A DNA stretch of 64,000 nt from Actinophytocola xinjiangensis (lineage in GTDB: Bacteria; Actinomycetota; Actinomycetes; Mycobacteriales; Pseudonocardiaceae): the NCBI RefSeq assembly GCF_001921215.1, contig NZ_MSIF01000005.1, forward strand, positions 248,001 through 312,000. Reading direction: 5' to 3'. Under the pieces are notes generated by a model. It saw only the letters and a program-made list of their open reading frames with translations. It made no database searches and had not been told where the DNA came from. Below, one piece after another: positions 18,054 through 27,662 of this stretch (positions within the stretch are counted from its first letter, which is position 1; every line of letters begins with the position of its first letter). The position numbers were made by a program, and so were the translations under genes.

Positions 18054-18077
18054 GGTGTCGTAACCTACGACAGCGTA
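18051..18077. promoter_or_regulatory. TetR-type dyad upstream of the desaturase
   Basis: tacggtgtcgta (18051-18062), a 3-base spacer, then tacgacagcgta (18066-18077) form an inverted repeat with 11 of 12 arm matches. The size suits a TetR dimer pair, and a TetR gene lies in the same transcription unit. The site overlaps the iron-box-like site by three bases. Confidence 0.55.
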
Positions 18078-18246
18078 AGTACATCCGAAGCGACCGGTCC
18101 AGACCCCGACCGGTGTGCCACACCCGTGATCCAGCTCACACCCGAATGGACGCGCTTGCCACGAGTTCGCCGGGTACCACTGCCCCTCGCGGGGCCCGCA
18201 TGCCACGATGTCCAACCGTGGGCAGCGCGCGAGCAACGCCCACCGG

Positions 18247-18317
18247 TCCGCCGTGGTGTAAAGGCAGCACCTCAGATTTTGGTTCTGATGGTCCAGGTTC
18301 GATCCCTGGCGGCGGAG
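18247..18317 (+). tRNA. tRNA-Gln (anticodon TTG)
   Basis: A complete cloverleaf. The acceptor stem is tccgccg (18247-18253) paired with cggcgga (18310-18316), with discriminator G at 18317. The anticodon stem tcaga/tctga closes the loop ttttggt, giving anticodon TTG. The T-arm is ccagg-ttcgatc-cctgg. CCA is not encoded. The TTG anticodon reads CAA and wobbles to CAG. Confidence 0.95.
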
Positions 18318-18365
18318 CTGCCTTGAGGTGGATGGCAGTTCACAACACGAAGGTGGCAGCCAGGA

Positions 18366-20084
18366 GTGGACGGCGGCGAGGTCGACCTACCGGCGTTGGA
18401 CGATCGCTCTGACGCATGGCTCCTCGGACGCGCACGCGAACTGCTCGCCATCGCCCAGGTGAGTGAACGCCGCCTCCGCGCGCGGCACACCCACGAGGTC
18501 GACCGGATCCTCGCCGAGGTCCGACGACGGGGCGAGCCCCGCCTGATCGGCCAGTTACTCCGGGCCGCGGCGGTGATCCGGGTCAGCGACGCCACCGCCG
18601 AGGCGACCGAGGAGATCATCGTCGAGCTGCTCACCCACTCCGAGCGCCACGACCTGCTCGTCCTGCAGGCCGACGCGCACGCCCTGCGGGCCAAGTGGAT
18701 GTTGCTCGCCGGCCACGAGGACCTGGCGCTCACCGAGGCCGCCACGGGCCTGGCGATGCTCGACGAGAAGGTCCCGCCGGACATGCTGTTCGGGCCGAGG
18801 GTGTGGGACGTGCTGATGGCCTCCACCCTCATGGACCTCGGCCTGGTCCTGATGGAGCTGGGGGTCTACGAGGTCGGCGACCAGGTCATGCGCCGCGCCC
18901 ACCGCCACATCCGGCGCAGCGCAGGACCGCACGACATCGCCCTGCACCTGATCACCGTCTGCCGCATGCAGCTCAACTGGGGGCTGCGCCTGGAGCGCAT
19001 CGGCGAGGACGCCGGCTCCCGCTTCTCCCGGGCCGCGGCCATGGCCTCCGACGTGGAGGCGCCGTTCCGCGAGTCGCTGTTCCCGCGCCGCACCGACCGC
19101 CTGGCCGCCGACCAACTGGCGGTCGTCGGCGCGGCGCACGCGCTGGCCGCGCCGTCCGGCCGGCACGTCGACCGGCTGACCAGGCTGCTGGAGCTGGCCG
19201 CGCCGCGCGAGGTGTTCTTCGTGGCCATCGCGCTGGCCCGCTGCCTGGAGGCCGACGGCCGGACCACCGACGCCCTGGACACGCTGACCACCGTCCGCCA
19301 ACGCCTGGACGACACGGTCACCGAGCCGTCACTGCAACTGTGCCTGATCCGCGAGTTCTCCCGGCTGCGGGAGACCGGCGAGGACGTCGAACAGTCGGCG
19401 GGCGCGCTGCGTCACTACGTCACCGAGCTGGAAACCCAGCTGTGGGACATGCGTGAGTCCCGGGTCGCGGCGCTGGACACCCGCCGTGAGCACGAGCGGT
19501 TGGCCCGCCGGCACGGCACCATCGCCCGCCAGGCCCTGCAGGACCCGCTGACCGGGCTGCCCAACCGGCGCGCGCTGGACGAGCGGCTGGCCGAACTGGC
19601 CACCGAGCTGGCCACCGACGGCGGCGCGCTGGCGATCGCCCTGGTCGACCTGGACGGGTTCAAGGGCGTCAACGACAGCCTGTCGCACGCCGACGGCGAC
19701 GACGTGCTGCGGGTCATCGCCAGCACCGTGCGGGACACCCTGCGCGGCAGCGACATGGTCGCCCGCTACGGCGGCGACGAGTTCATCGCGCTGCTGCCCG
19801 GCGCCCCGCTGACTGCCGCCGCCGCGGCGCTGCGGCGGGCGGCCGACGCGGTCGCCGCGCTGCCCCATGATCTTTCCCACGGTGTGACGCTGTCGGTCGG
19901 TGTGGTGTCGCTGCGTGCCGACGAGACCGCGGCCCGTGCGCTCGCCCGCGCGGACGCCGCGATGTACCAGGCCAAACGCCAGGGCGGGAACGACGTCGTG
20001 GCGGTCACCGGCGGCGAGGACGACGAGTCGGCCGGAGCCGAGGACGAGCACGACCCCGCGTGGGTTCTACCGGAGGCAACGTAG
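18366..20084 (+). CDS. Diguanylate cyclase with helical-repeat N-terminus
   Basis: A 572-residue soluble protein. The first 380 residues are helix-rich, TPR-like repeats (for example [23 protein letters not shown]) that could sense a partner or ligand. A short coiled coil leads into a GGDEF domain near residues 395-550: [35 protein letters not shown] and the active-site YGGDEF. An RxxD motif (RGSD) lies five residues before GGDEF, the usual inhibitory I-site. The enzyme should make c-di-GMP from GTP and be product-inhibited. There is no EAL domain, signal peptide or membrane helix. The GTG at 18366 has a poorly spaced AGGA, so the exact start is uncertain. The gene starts 48 bp after the tRNA. 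Confidence 0.9.
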   Translation: MDGGEVDLPALDDRSDAWLLGRARELLAIAQVSERRLRARHTHEVDRILAEVRRRGEPRLIGQLLRAAAVIRVSDATAEATEEIIVELLTHSERHDLLVLQADAHALRAKWMLLAGHEDLALTEAATGLAMLDEKVPPDMLFGPRVWDVLMASTLMDLGLVLMELGVYEVGDQVMRRAHRHIRRSAGPHDIALHLITVCRMQLNWGLRLERIGEDAGSRFSRAAAMASDVEAPFRESLFPRRTDRLAADQLAVVGAAHALAAPSGRHVDRLTRLLELAAPREVFFVAIALARCLEADGRTTDALDTLTTVRQRLDDTVTEPSLQLCLIREFSRLRETGEDVEQSAGALRHYVTELETQLWDMRESRVAALDTRREHERLARRHGTIARQALQDPLTGLPNRRALDERLAELATELATDGGALAIALVDLDGFKGVNDSLSHADGDDVLRVIASTVRDTLRGSDMVARYGGDEFIALLPGAPLTAAAAALRRAADAVAALPHDLSHGVTLSVGVVSLRADETAARALARADAAMYQAKRQGGNDVVAVTGGEDDESAGAEDEHDPAWVLPEAT

Positions 20085-20149
20085 GATCGATTCCGCGGAG
20101 ATCGAGTACGTCTCCGCCGAAGTCGATCACTGCCAGAGGAGTGGAGCTG

Positions 20150-21619
20150 ATGGTCGAGAGCTCAACCGGGCTCGGCGAAATCAGCACGATCATCCTCGCC
20201 GCCGGCGAGGGCACCAGGATGCGCTCGTCGCGGCCGAAGGTCCTGCACCGGCTGGCCGGCCGCACCCTGGTCGAGCATGCCGTGCGGGCCGCCGCCGGAC
20301 TCTCGCCCGCGCGCCTGGCGGTGGTCGTCGGCCACGGCCGCGAGGCGGTCACCGAGCACCTGCACGAGGTCGCCAAGGCCATCGACGCGACGGTCACGGT
20401 CGCCGTGCAGGACCAGCAGCACGGCACCGGGCACGCGGTGGCCTGCGCGCTGGGCGAGCTGCCCGGCCTCACCGGCACGGTCGTGGTCACCTACGGCGAC
20501 GCGCCGCTGCTCGACGCCGACACCCTCACCCGCCTGCTCGCCGAGCACGCCGAGCACGGCAACGCGGTCACCGTGCTGTCCGCGTCGGTCGGCGACCCGA
20601 CCGGCTACGGCCGGATCGTGCGCGAGGGCGACGGCTCGGTCGCCGCGATCGTCGAGCAGAAGGACGCCACGCCCGAGCAGGCCGCCATCCGCGAGATCAA
20701 CTCCGGGGTCTACGCCTTCGACGCGGCCGTGCTCACCGACGCGCTGGGCCGGCTGTCGACCGACAACGCCCAGGGCGAGCAGTACCTGACCGACGTGCTG
20801 GGCATCGCCAGGGGCGACGGGCACCGGGTCGGGGCGTGGGTCTGCGCCGACCCGTGGCTGGTCGAGGGTGTCAACGACCGCGTGCAGCTGGCGGCGCTGG
20901 GCGCCGAGCTGAACCGGCGGCTGTGCCAGCGCTGGATGCGTGCCGGCGTGACGATGGTCGACCCGGCGACGGTGTGGCTGGACGCCGGTGTGGAGCTGGC
21001 CCGCGACGTGGTCATCGAGCCCGGCGTGCAGCTGCGCGGCGCGACCTCGGTCGGCGAGGGCAGCGTCGTCGGCCCGGACAGCACGCTCACCGACGTGGCG
21101 GTGGGGGCCGGCGCGAGCGTGGTCCGCACGCACGCGTACGAGTCCGAGATCGGTGACGGCGCCAGCGTCGGCCCGTTCGCCTACCTGCGGCCGGGCACCC
21201 GGATCCGGACCAGCGCGAAGATCGGCACGTTCGTCGAGGTGAAGAACTCCGAGGTCGGCGCGGGGTCGAAGGTCCCGCACCTGTCCTACGTCGGGGACGC
21301 CACGATCGGCGAGCAGTCCAACATCGGCGCGGCGAGCGTGTTCGTCAACTACGACGGCGTGACCAAACACCGCACGGTTGTGGGTTCACACGTGCGGACC
21401 GGATCGGACAACATGTTCGTGGCACCGGTGACCGTCGGTGACGGCGCGTACAGCGGGGCCGGCACAGTCGTGCGCGAGGACGTTCCGCCTGGAGCACTGG
21501 CGGTGTCAGCGGGCACACAGCGCAACATCGAGGGTTGGGTGCTGCGGCGCCGGCCGGGGACGCCGGCGGCGGACGCCGCGGCGCGGGCGCTCGAGTCAGC
21601 TCCTGAGGAGGAGTCATGA
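20150..21619 (+). CDS. glmU: Bifunctional UDP-N-acetylglucosamine pyrophosphorylase / glucosamine-1-phosphate acetyltransferase GlmU
   Basis: A 489-residue GlmU. The N-terminal uridyltransferase carries [18 protein letters not shown], and the C-terminal left-handed beta-helix acetyltransferase carries repeated hexapeptides ([47 protein letters not shown]). It makes UDP-GlcNAc for peptidoglycan. The ATG at 20150 has a GAGGAGTGGAG upstream. The stop overlaps the prs start by ATGA at 21616-21619, so the two are translationally coupled, as in other actinobacteria. Confidence 0.97.
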   Translation: MVESSTGLGEISTIILAAGEGTRMRSSRPKVLHRLAGRTLVEHAVRAAAGLSPARLAVVVGHGREAVTEHLHEVAKAIDATVTVAVQDQQHGTGHAVACALGELPGLTGTVVVTYGDAPLLDADTLTRLLAEHAEHGNAVTVLSASVGDPTGYGRIVREGDGSVAAIVEQKDATPEQAAIREINSGVYAFDAAVLTDALGRLSTDNAQGEQYLTDVLGIARGDGHRVGAWVCADPWLVEGVNDRVQLAALGAELNRRLCQRWMRAGVTMVDPATVWLDAGVELARDVVIEPGVQLRGATSVGEGSVVGPDSTLTDVAVGAGASVVRTHAYESEIGDGASVGPFAYLRPGTRIRTSAKIGTFVEVKNSEVGAGSKVPHLSYVGDATIGEQSNIGAASVFVNYDGVTKHRTVVGSHVRTGSDNMFVAPVTVGDGAYSGAGTVVREDVPPGALAVSAGTQRNIEGWVLRRRPGTPAADAAARALESAPEEES

Positions 21620-22596
21620 ACGCGAAGTCCGGCACGCCGAAGAAGAACCTGATGTTCTTCTCCGGCAGGGCGCACCCGGAGCTGGCCGAGGAGGTGGCCA
21701 AGCACCTCAACATCAGCATCACCCCGCAGTCGGCCTACGACTTCGCCAACGGCGAGATCTTCGTGCGTTTCGAGGAGTCGGTACGCGGCTGCGACGCGTT
21801 CGTCATCCAGAGCCACACCGAGCCCATCAACCAGTGGGTGATGGAGCAGCTGATCATGGTGGACGCGCTGAAGCGGGCGTCGGCCAAGCGGATCACGGTG
21901 ATCATGCCGTTCTACCCGTACGCGCGGCAGGACAAGAAGCACAAGGGCCGCGAGCCGATCTCGGCCCGGCTGATCGCCGACCTGTTCAAGACCGCCGGCG
22001 CCGACCGGATCATGACCGTCGACCTGCACACCGCGCAGATCCAGGGCTTCTTCGACGGCCCGGTGGACCACCTGTTCGCCCAGACGCTGCTGTCCCGCTA
22101 CGTCCGCGAGACCTACGACAACGACAACATCACCGTCGTGTCCCCCGACGCCGGCCGCACGAAGCTCGCCGAGAAATGGGCCGACGACCTCGGCGGCGTG
22201 CCGATCGCGTTCATCCACAAGACCAGGGACCCCAACCGGCCCAACGAGGTCGTCGCCAACCGGGTGGTCGGCGAGGTCAGCGGCCGGCTGTGCGTGGTGA
22301 TCGACGACATGGTCGACACCGGCGGCACGATCGCCAAGGCCGTCGACCAGCTGCTGGCCGAGGGCGCCACCGACGTGGTGGTCGCCGCCTCGCACGGCGT
22401 GCTGTCCGGCCCCGCCCCGCAGCGGCTGTCCGACTGCGGCGCCAAGGAGGTCGTGTTCACCAACACACTGCCGATCCCCGACGAGAAGCGCTTCCCGAAG
22501 ATGACGGTCCTGTCGATCGCGCCGCTGCTGGCCCGCGCGATCCAGGAGGTCTTCGAGGACGGCTCGGTGACCAGTCTGTTCGACGGCAACGCCTGA
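21616..22596 (+). CDS. prs: Ribose-phosphate pyrophosphokinase
   Basis: A 326-residue PRPP synthetase. It shows the class I signature [20 protein letters not shown], the flexible catalytic loop after [16 protein letters not shown], and the PRPP-binding [16 protein letters not shown]. It makes PRPP from ribose 5-phosphate and ATP for nucleotide, His and Trp synthesis and for decaprenyl-phosphoryl arabinose. A GGAGGAG lies just before the ATG, inside the end of glmU. Confidence 0.97.
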   Translation: MNAKSGTPKKNLMFFSGRAHPELAEEVAKHLNISITPQSAYDFANGEIFVRFEESVRGCDAFVIQSHTEPINQWVMEQLIMVDALKRASAKRITVIMPFYPYARQDKKHKGREPISARLIADLFKTAGADRIMTVDLHTAQIQGFFDGPVDHLFAQTLLSRYVRETYDNDNITVVSPDAGRTKLAEKWADDLGGVPIAFIHKTRDPNRPNEVVANRVVGEVSGRLCVVIDDMVDTGGTIAKAVDQLLAEGATDVVVAASHGVLSGPAPQRLSDCGAKEVVFTNTLPIPDEKRFPKMTVLSIAPLLARAIQEVFEDGSVTSLFDGNA

Positions 22597-22791
22597 CCGG
22601 CCCCCAGGAAGGGCGCGGCCGACCCTGCACGTAAACTGTTGAGGTTGCCTCGGCGAGGGCAGGCGTCACGCCTGGCGTGATCGACGCGGCGGCCATGTTG
22701 CCGCGCGTTCGTGTTCGTGTCCGTCGCCGCTGGTCGCCGCCGTCCGAGTCAATCTCTCTTCGAAGCTAGCTTCAGCAAGGAGTGCACTACC
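22597..22791 (+). promoter_or_regulatory. Promoter and structured leader of rplY
   Basis: A 195-bp gap between prs and rplY. taaact at 22632-22637 is a plausible -10 element; no clear -35 is visible. The leader can form two mutually exclusive hairpins: aggcg-tca-cgcct (22661-22673) or tcacgcc-t-ggcgtga (22666-22680). They share bases 22666-22673, so only one can form at a time. This could support attenuation or feedback by L25. The rest holds an AAGGAG Shine-Dalgarno 12 bp before the GTG. Confidence 0.4.
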
Positions 22792-23418
22792 GTGTCCGAG
22801 GTCCGTCTCGCCGCCGAGCCACGTACCGAGTTCGGCAAGGGCGCCGCGCGCCGCACCCGCCGCGACGGCAAGATCCCCGCGGTGCTGTACGGCCACGGCT
22901 CCGAGCCCAAGCACCTGGCCCTGCCCGCCATCGAGTTCGCCCGCGTCGTCCGCGAGCACGGCCAGAACGCCGTGCTGACGCTCGACATCGACAGCAAGAG
23001 CGAGCTCGCGCTGACCAAGACGGTCACCACGCACCCGATCAAGAACTACATCGAGCACGTCGACCTGCTGCTGGTGCAGCGGGGCGAGAAGGTCACCGTC
23101 GAGGTGCCGGTGGTGCTGACCGGTGACGCCCAGCCGGGCACCCTGGTCACCCAGGACGCGACGACGCTGCAGGTGGCCGTCGAGGCGCTGCACATTCCCG
23201 AGCAGTTCGAGGTGTCGATCGAGGGCGCCGGGGGCGGCACCCAGATCCTGGCCTCGGACGTCACGCTGTCGGCCGGCGCGGAGCTGCTGACCGACCCCGA
23301 GACGCTGGTCATCGCGATCAACGTCGCCCCGACCGCCGCGGACATGGAGGGCGAGGTCGCCGAGGGCGCCGAGCCGGCCGTGGAGGAGCCGGCCGAGGCC
23401 GTCGCCGCCGAGAGCTGA
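22792..23418 (+). CDS. rplY: 50S ribosomal protein L25 / general stress protein Ctc
   Basis: A 208-residue long-form L25 (CTC). The N-terminal 5S rRNA-binding domain reads VRLAAEPRTEFGKGAARRTRR and GKIPAVLYGHGSEPKHLALP, followed by the beta-rich CTC domain and an acidic Ala/Glu tail. It binds 5S rRNA in the 50S subunit. The GTG at 22792 is chosen because the family starts VSEVRLAAEPR here and AAGGAG lies upstream; the longer frame from 22711 is not conserved. Gene order glmU-prs-rplY-pth is standard for actinobacteria. Confidence 0.95.
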   Translation: MSEVRLAAEPRTEFGKGAARRTRRDGKIPAVLYGHGSEPKHLALPAIEFARVVREHGQNAVLTLDIDSKSELALTKTVTTHPIKNYIEHVDLLLVQRGEKVTVEVPVVLTGDAQPGTLVTQDATTLQVAVEALHIPEQFEVSIEGAGGGTQILASDVTLSAGAELLTDPETLVIAINVAPTAADMEGEVAEGAEPAVEEPAEAVAAES

Positions 23419-23425
23419 TCCGTCC

Positions 23426-23455
23426 CCGGGCGGTCCCGTGCGCGGGGCCGCCCGG
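23426..23455 (+). terminator. Hairpin after rplY
   Basis: ccgggcgg (23426-23433) pairs with ccgcccgg (23448-23455), an 8-bp perfect GC stem eight bases after the rplY stop. The tail tgcttgtcctg is only weakly T-rich. Probable partial terminator between rplY and pth. Confidence 0.5.
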
Positions 23456-23475
23456 TGCTTGTCCTGTGAGGTCCC

Positions 23476-24060
23476 ATGTCATCGCCCGACGACGGTCCGG
23501 TGCTGGTCGTCGGCCTCGGCAACCCCGGGATGCGGTACGTGGGCAACCGGCACAACGTCGGTTTCCTGGTGGTCGACGAGCTGGCGGCGCGGATGGGCGG
23601 CCGGTTCAAGAGCCACAAGGCCGGCGCGGACGTGCTGGAGGGCCGGCTGGAGGGCGTGCGGGTGGCGCTGGCCAAGCCGAGGTCGTTCATGAACCTGTCC
23701 GGCGGGCCCGTGGTGGGCACCGCCCGTTTCTTCAAAGTCCCCCCCGAGCGGCTGGTCGTCGTGCACGATGAGCTGGACCTGCCCTACGGCGGCGTCCGCC
23801 TCAAGCTGGGCGGTGGCGAGAACGGCCACAACGGTCTGCGCTCGATCACCAAGTCGCTCGGAACCCGGGACTACCTGCGGGTACGGTTCGGCATCGGCCG
23901 ACCGCCCGGCCGGATGGACCCGGCCGACTTCGTGCTGCGGGACTTCTCGCCCACCGAGCGCAAGGATCTGGCGTTCCAGGTGGACCACTGCGCCGACGCG
24001 ACCGAGGCGCTGGTCGGCAAGGGTTTGGAAGCGGCACAGAACCTGTTCCACACGCGCTGA
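23476..24060 (+). CDS. pth: Peptidyl-tRNA hydrolase
   Basis: A 194-residue Pth. [18 protein letters not shown] contains the catalytic histidine and conserved asparagines. [30 protein letters not shown] and [11 protein letters not shown] complete the family signatures. It releases peptides from peptidyl-tRNA that drops off ribosomes. The ATG is 57 bp after the rplY stop, and the DivIVA-domain gene starts 14 bp downstream. Confidence 0.97.
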   Translation: MSSPDDGPVLVVGLGNPGMRYVGNRHNVGFLVVDELAARMGGRFKSHKAGADVLEGRLEGVRVALAKPRSFMNLSGGPVVGTARFFKVPPERLVVVHDELDLPYGGVRLKLGGGENGHNGLRSITKSLGTRDYLRVRFGIGRPPGRMDPADFVLRDFSPTERKDLAFQVDHCADATEALVGKGLEAAQNLFHTR

Positions 24061-24074
24061 CGCGGGAGGCGCAC

Positions 24075-26000
24075 ATGCAGCAGCCGGACGAGGTCCCGCT
24101 GACCCCGATGGTCGTCGACTGCGTGACGTTCGACCGCGCGCCGCTTGGCCGCCGCGGCTACCACGAGGACCAGGTCGACGACTTCCTGGACCGCGTCCAG
24201 TCCACCCTGCTCGGTGACGACACCCTGAGCGCCCAGGACGTGCGCGAGGTGGTGTTCGACGCCGCGCCGCTGCTCAAGCGTGGGTACCACGAGGACCAGG
24301 TCGACAACTTCCTGGACCTGGTGGAGGCGGAGCTGGTCCGGCGTTCGCGGGTGGAGACCACCAGCCCCCTGCTGCGCCCGGTCCCCCCGGAGCCGGTCCC
24401 GGTCCCGACTCCCGCTCCGGCCCCGACCCGCCGCCCCCCGTCCTCGCCGGTCGACTACACCCGCCCCTCCCCCGCGATCGCCCAACCCACCACGGCGACC
24501 TCCGTCCCCGCGCCGACCCGCACGGCCGCGCCGGCCGAGGTGAGCGAGGTGAGCGAGCCCCGGCCTCGGCCCACCCCGTTCCCCGTTCGCCCGGCGCCCG
24601 CCGCCGATCCCACGCCGGCGGCGCCCGCCGCGACAACCGCCATCGAAACCGACGCGCCAACGGTCACCGAGACGAGCGCGACGGCAGAACCGGTCCGCGA
24701 CACCGCACCGGGAAGCGCCCCGCCGGCCACGCCAACAGCCGCCACGCCAATGGCTGCCGCTGCCGGAACCAGGACGACAGCGGTCCCGATCCCACCGGTC
24801 GGCACAGCCCAGGCACCAGGCACCGCCCCGGCCCCGCCCGCACCTGGTGCGTCAGCGCCCGCCACCCGCCCGGCCACCGACACCAGCGCGCCAGCCAGCA
24901 CCGCACCCAGCGCACCGGCCACCCTGCCGGCCACCGAGGCCGGCGCCACCCAAGCACCAACCACCGCTCCGGCGATCCCCAGCACCGCACCGGGCGAAGC
25001 GATCCCCACTCCCGGTGCGCCAGCGGTCCACTCCCTACCAACGTTCACCGGAACCACCGCCTCGACCGAAGTACCGGTCACCACCCCGGCCCCAGGCAAC
25101 ACGGCCCCCGAAACCGGTGCGCCAGCGCCCACCACCCGCGCGGCCGCCGACACCAGCGCGCCAGTGTCGGCCGTCGACACCAACTCGGCAGTCCCAGCAG
25201 CCATCCCCGCTCACGGCCCCAGCGCGCCGACGGTCCGCACCCCACCACCGGCCACCGCAGCCCAAGCCCCAGTCACCGCCCCGACACCCGCGACCCGAAG
25301 CACCGCACCCGGCGCACCAACACCGGCGGCCCGAACCGGCGCGACACGCGAAGCACCCACCACCGCACCAGCCCCAGCCGTCCCGAACACCACACCGGGC
25401 AGTGCCCCCATCTCCAGCGCGCCGCCGGTCATCACCCAACCGACCACCGGGACGCACGCGGCAACCGAAGCACCCGCCGCCACCCCGACCCGAGCCGTCC
25501 CGACCAGCGCCGCCCCCGAACCCGGTGCGTCAGCGCCCACCACCGACACCAGAGCGACAGCCGGCGGCGCTCCCGCGCCCAGCGCACCAGCCGCCGCCCC
25601 AGTAGCCAGCGCGCCCACACCGTCGGCCTCCGGAACGGCTGCCGAGGCGCCGGCCACCGTCACCCCGCCGGATGTCCCCGCTTCCGAAGGCGGGCTGGTG
25701 ATCGGGACCGAGGTGATCAGCGAGGGGTCGGGGACCGTTCGGCGGGTGCTCGACGTCGATCTGCTGGCGTTGCCGTTGCCGCCGGCGCCGCCCGGGGAGC
25801 GGGGTTACCGTCCGGGCGACGTCGAGCGGCTGATGACCCTGCTCACCCGGGCCGCGACCGACCCGGACGGGCCCCGGGCCGACGAGGTCGCCGGGTTCCG
25901 GCTGGCCAGGACCTTCTTCATCGGCCAGGGGTTGCACGCCGGGGTGGTCGAGGCGATCCGGCTGGCGTGGGTCACTGAGCTTCGGCGGCGCGAACTCTGA
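24075..26000 (+). CDS. DivIVA-domain protein with a very long Ala/Pro/Thr-rich linker
   Basis: A 641-residue protein. Two tandem DivIVA-type motifs lie at the N-terminus: FDRAPLGRRGYHEDQVDDFL near residue 18 and FDAAPLLKRGYHEDQVDNFL near residue 58. A third, divergent copy, RGYRPGDVERLMTLLTRAA, lies near residue 576. Between them about 470 residues consist almost only of Ala, Pro, Thr, Ser and Gly with imperfect internal repeats, predicted to be disordered. DivIVA motifs bind negatively curved membrane and organise polar growth and septation in actinobacteria. Canonical DivIVA has a coiled coil instead of such a linker. The gene follows pth by 14 bp. Its last 29 bases overlap the end of the convergent acyl-AMP ligase. 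No membrane helix or signal peptide is seen. Confidence 0.85.
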   Translation: MQQPDEVPLTPMVVDCVTFDRAPLGRRGYHEDQVDDFLDRVQSTLLGDDTLSAQDVREVVFDAAPLLKRGYHEDQVDNFLDLVEAELVRRSRVETTSPLLRPVPPEPVPVPTPAPAPTRRPPSSPVDYTRPSPAIAQPTTATSVPAPTRTAAPAEVSEVSEPRPRPTPFPVRPAPAADPTPAAPAATTAIETDAPTVTETSATAEPVRDTAPGSAPPATPTAATPMAAAAGTRTTAVPIPPVGTAQAPGTAPAPPAPGASAPATRPATDTSAPASTAPSAPATLPATEAGATQAPTTAPAIPSTAPGEAIPTPGAPAVHSLPTFTGTTASTEVPVTTPAPGNTAPETGAPAPTTRAAADTSAPVSAVDTNSAVPAAIPAHGPSAPTVRTPPPATAAQAPVTAPTPATRSTAPGAPTPAARTGATREAPTTAPAPAVPNTTPGSAPISSAPPVITQPTTGTHAATEAPAATPTRAVPTSAAPEPGASAPTTDTRATAGGAPAPSAPAAAPVASAPTPSASGTAAEAPATVTPPDVPASEGGLVIGTEVISEGSGTVRRVLDVDLLALPLPPAPPGERGYRPGDVERLMTLLTRAATDPDGPRADEVAGFRLARTFFIGQGLHAGVVEAIRLAWVTELRRREL

Positions 26001-27642
26001 TCTGGTCGGCCACCTGCTCGCCGGCGGCCGCGCGGCGGAGTTTGCCGGACGGGGTCTTGGGCAGCGTCCCCGGGCGCAGCACCACCACGGCCACCGGGCG
26101 CGCGTTCACCGCCTCGAACACCCTGGCGCCGATGTCCTTGCGCAGTACCTTCTCCGCCGCCACCTCACCGGCCAGTTTGGACTCGACGACCACGGCGAAC
26201 CGCTCGCGGCGGGTGCCGGCGTCGAGCCGGACGGCGACCGCGTTCCCCGCCCGCACACCTTCCACAGTGGACGCGGCGCGTTCGATGTCGGTCGGGTAGA
26301 TGTTGCGGCCGGCCAGGATGATCACGTCCTTCGCCCGGCCACAGATGACGATCTCACCGTCCACTGTGTACCCGATGTCGCCGGTGGCGAGCCAGCCGGC
26401 GTCGTCCTGGGTCGCCAGCGGACCGTCGACCGTCAGGTACCCGGGGGTCACCGACTCGCCGCGAACCCGGATCTCACCGACCTCACGCTCACCGAGGACC
26501 TCACCGGACGCCGACACGATCGACACCTCGAAACCGTCCAGCGGCGGGCCCAGTAACGCGAACGAGCGGGTCGCCTCCGCCGGGTCGACCGGCACCGCAC
26601 GGTTCTCGCCCTCCAGCCGCTCGGCGTCGACGTGGTCCAGCCGCAGCCCGATGAACGGCCGCGCGAACGAGATCGCCAGCGTGCCCTCAGCCATGCCGTA
26701 CGCCGGGAACACGCACTCGGCCGGCATGCCGAACCGCGCGCCGGACGCCACGAACGACGCCACCGCCTTCTCGTCGATCGGCTCGGCGCCGTTGAGCGCG
26801 ATCCGCAGCGTCGACAGGTCGAACTCCTCGCTCGCCCCGCCCAGCCGCCGGCCCAGCAGCGCGTAGGCGAAGTTCGGTGCGGCGGTGATCGTCCCGCCGT
26901 ACTTCGAGATCAGCCGCGCCCACAGCAGCGGCGCGCTCAGGAAGTCGACCGGCGTGACCTTCACCAGCTCGATGCCCATCATCATCGGCACCGTGTAGAA
27001 GCCGACCATGCCCATGTCGTGGAACATCGGCAGCCACGACACCATGATGTCGCCGCTCTCGTCGAGTTCCGCGCGGGTCGCCATCGCGGTGATGTTCGCC
27101 AGCAGGTTGCCGTGGGTGATCCGCACGGCCTTCGGGTCGGCGGTGGACCCGCTGGTCAGCTGGAGCAGCGCGGGCGCCGCGTCGTCGACGTCGACGATCG
27201 ACGCCAGCGGGGTGCCGCCGGCCAGGTCGCTGATCAGCCGGTAGCCGATGCCGTGCTGTTCGAGCACGGGCGCGAGCTGGTCGAACGGCGCGCCGAGCAG
27301 CACCAGCTTCGAGCCGATCATGTTCAGCACGCGCAGGGTGTCCTCGGCCCAGACCGCGAGGTCCGAACGCGGAGTCGGCTGGTGCAGCATCGTGACGCTG
27401 CCGCCGCCGAGCCACACCGCCTGCACCGCCGGGCCGATGACCGCCGGCTCCGCGGCCAGCACCGCGACCGCGTCGTGCCTGGCCAGGCCGCCGACGACCA
27501 GTGCGCCCGCCATGGCCCGCGCCTGTTCGTGGATCTGTGCCCACGTGGTGTGCACGGGCTCGTTCGGCTCACCGGTGGTGACGCCGCGCTGCCGACCACC
27601 GCCGTTCGCGGTTTCGACCAGCCTGTCGACGAAACGACTCAT
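25972..27642 (-). CDS. Fatty-acyl-AMP ligase (Pks16/FadD-like)
   Basis: A 556-residue adenylate-forming enzyme. LLQLTSGSTADPKAVRITHGN is the AMP-binding motif. VSWLPMFHDMGMVGFY and ATGDIGYTVDGEIVICGRAKD, ending NIYPTDIERAA, are typical of fatty-acyl-AMP ligases rather than CoA ligases. It would activate a fatty acid as the acyl-adenylate for transfer to an acyl carrier protein. Position next to pth and ispE matches pks16 (Rv1013) of M. tuberculosis, whose partner is uncertain. It starts at the ATG at 27642, 20 bp after the ABC-F gene on the same strand. Confidence 0.88.
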   Translation of the reverse strand: MSRFVDRLVETANGGGRQRGVTTGEPNEPVHTTWAQIHEQARAMAGALVVGGLARHDAVAVLAAEPAVIGPAVQAVWLGGGSVTMLHQPTPRSDLAVWAEDTLRVLNMIGSKLVLLGAPFDQLAPVLEQHGIGYRLISDLAGGTPLASIVDVDDAAPALLQLTSGSTADPKAVRITHGNLLANITAMATRAELDESGDIMVSWLPMFHDMGMVGFYTVPMMMGIELVKVTPVDFLSAPLLWARLISKYGGTITAAPNFAYALLGRRLGGASEEFDLSTLRIALNGAEPIDEKAVASFVASGARFGMPAECVFPAYGMAEGTLAISFARPFIGLRLDHVDAERLEGENRAVPVDPAEATRSFALLGPPLDGFEVSIVSASGEVLGEREVGEIRVRGESVTPGYLTVDGPLATQDDAGWLATGDIGYTVDGEIVICGRAKDVIILAGRNIYPTDIERAASTVEGVRAGNAVAVRLDAGTRRERFAVVVESKLAGEVAAEKVLRKDIGARVFEAVNARPVAVVVLRPGTLPKTPSGKLRRAAAGEQVADQIRVRAAEAQ

Positions 27643-27662
27643 GACATCAACTCTAGATGGAG

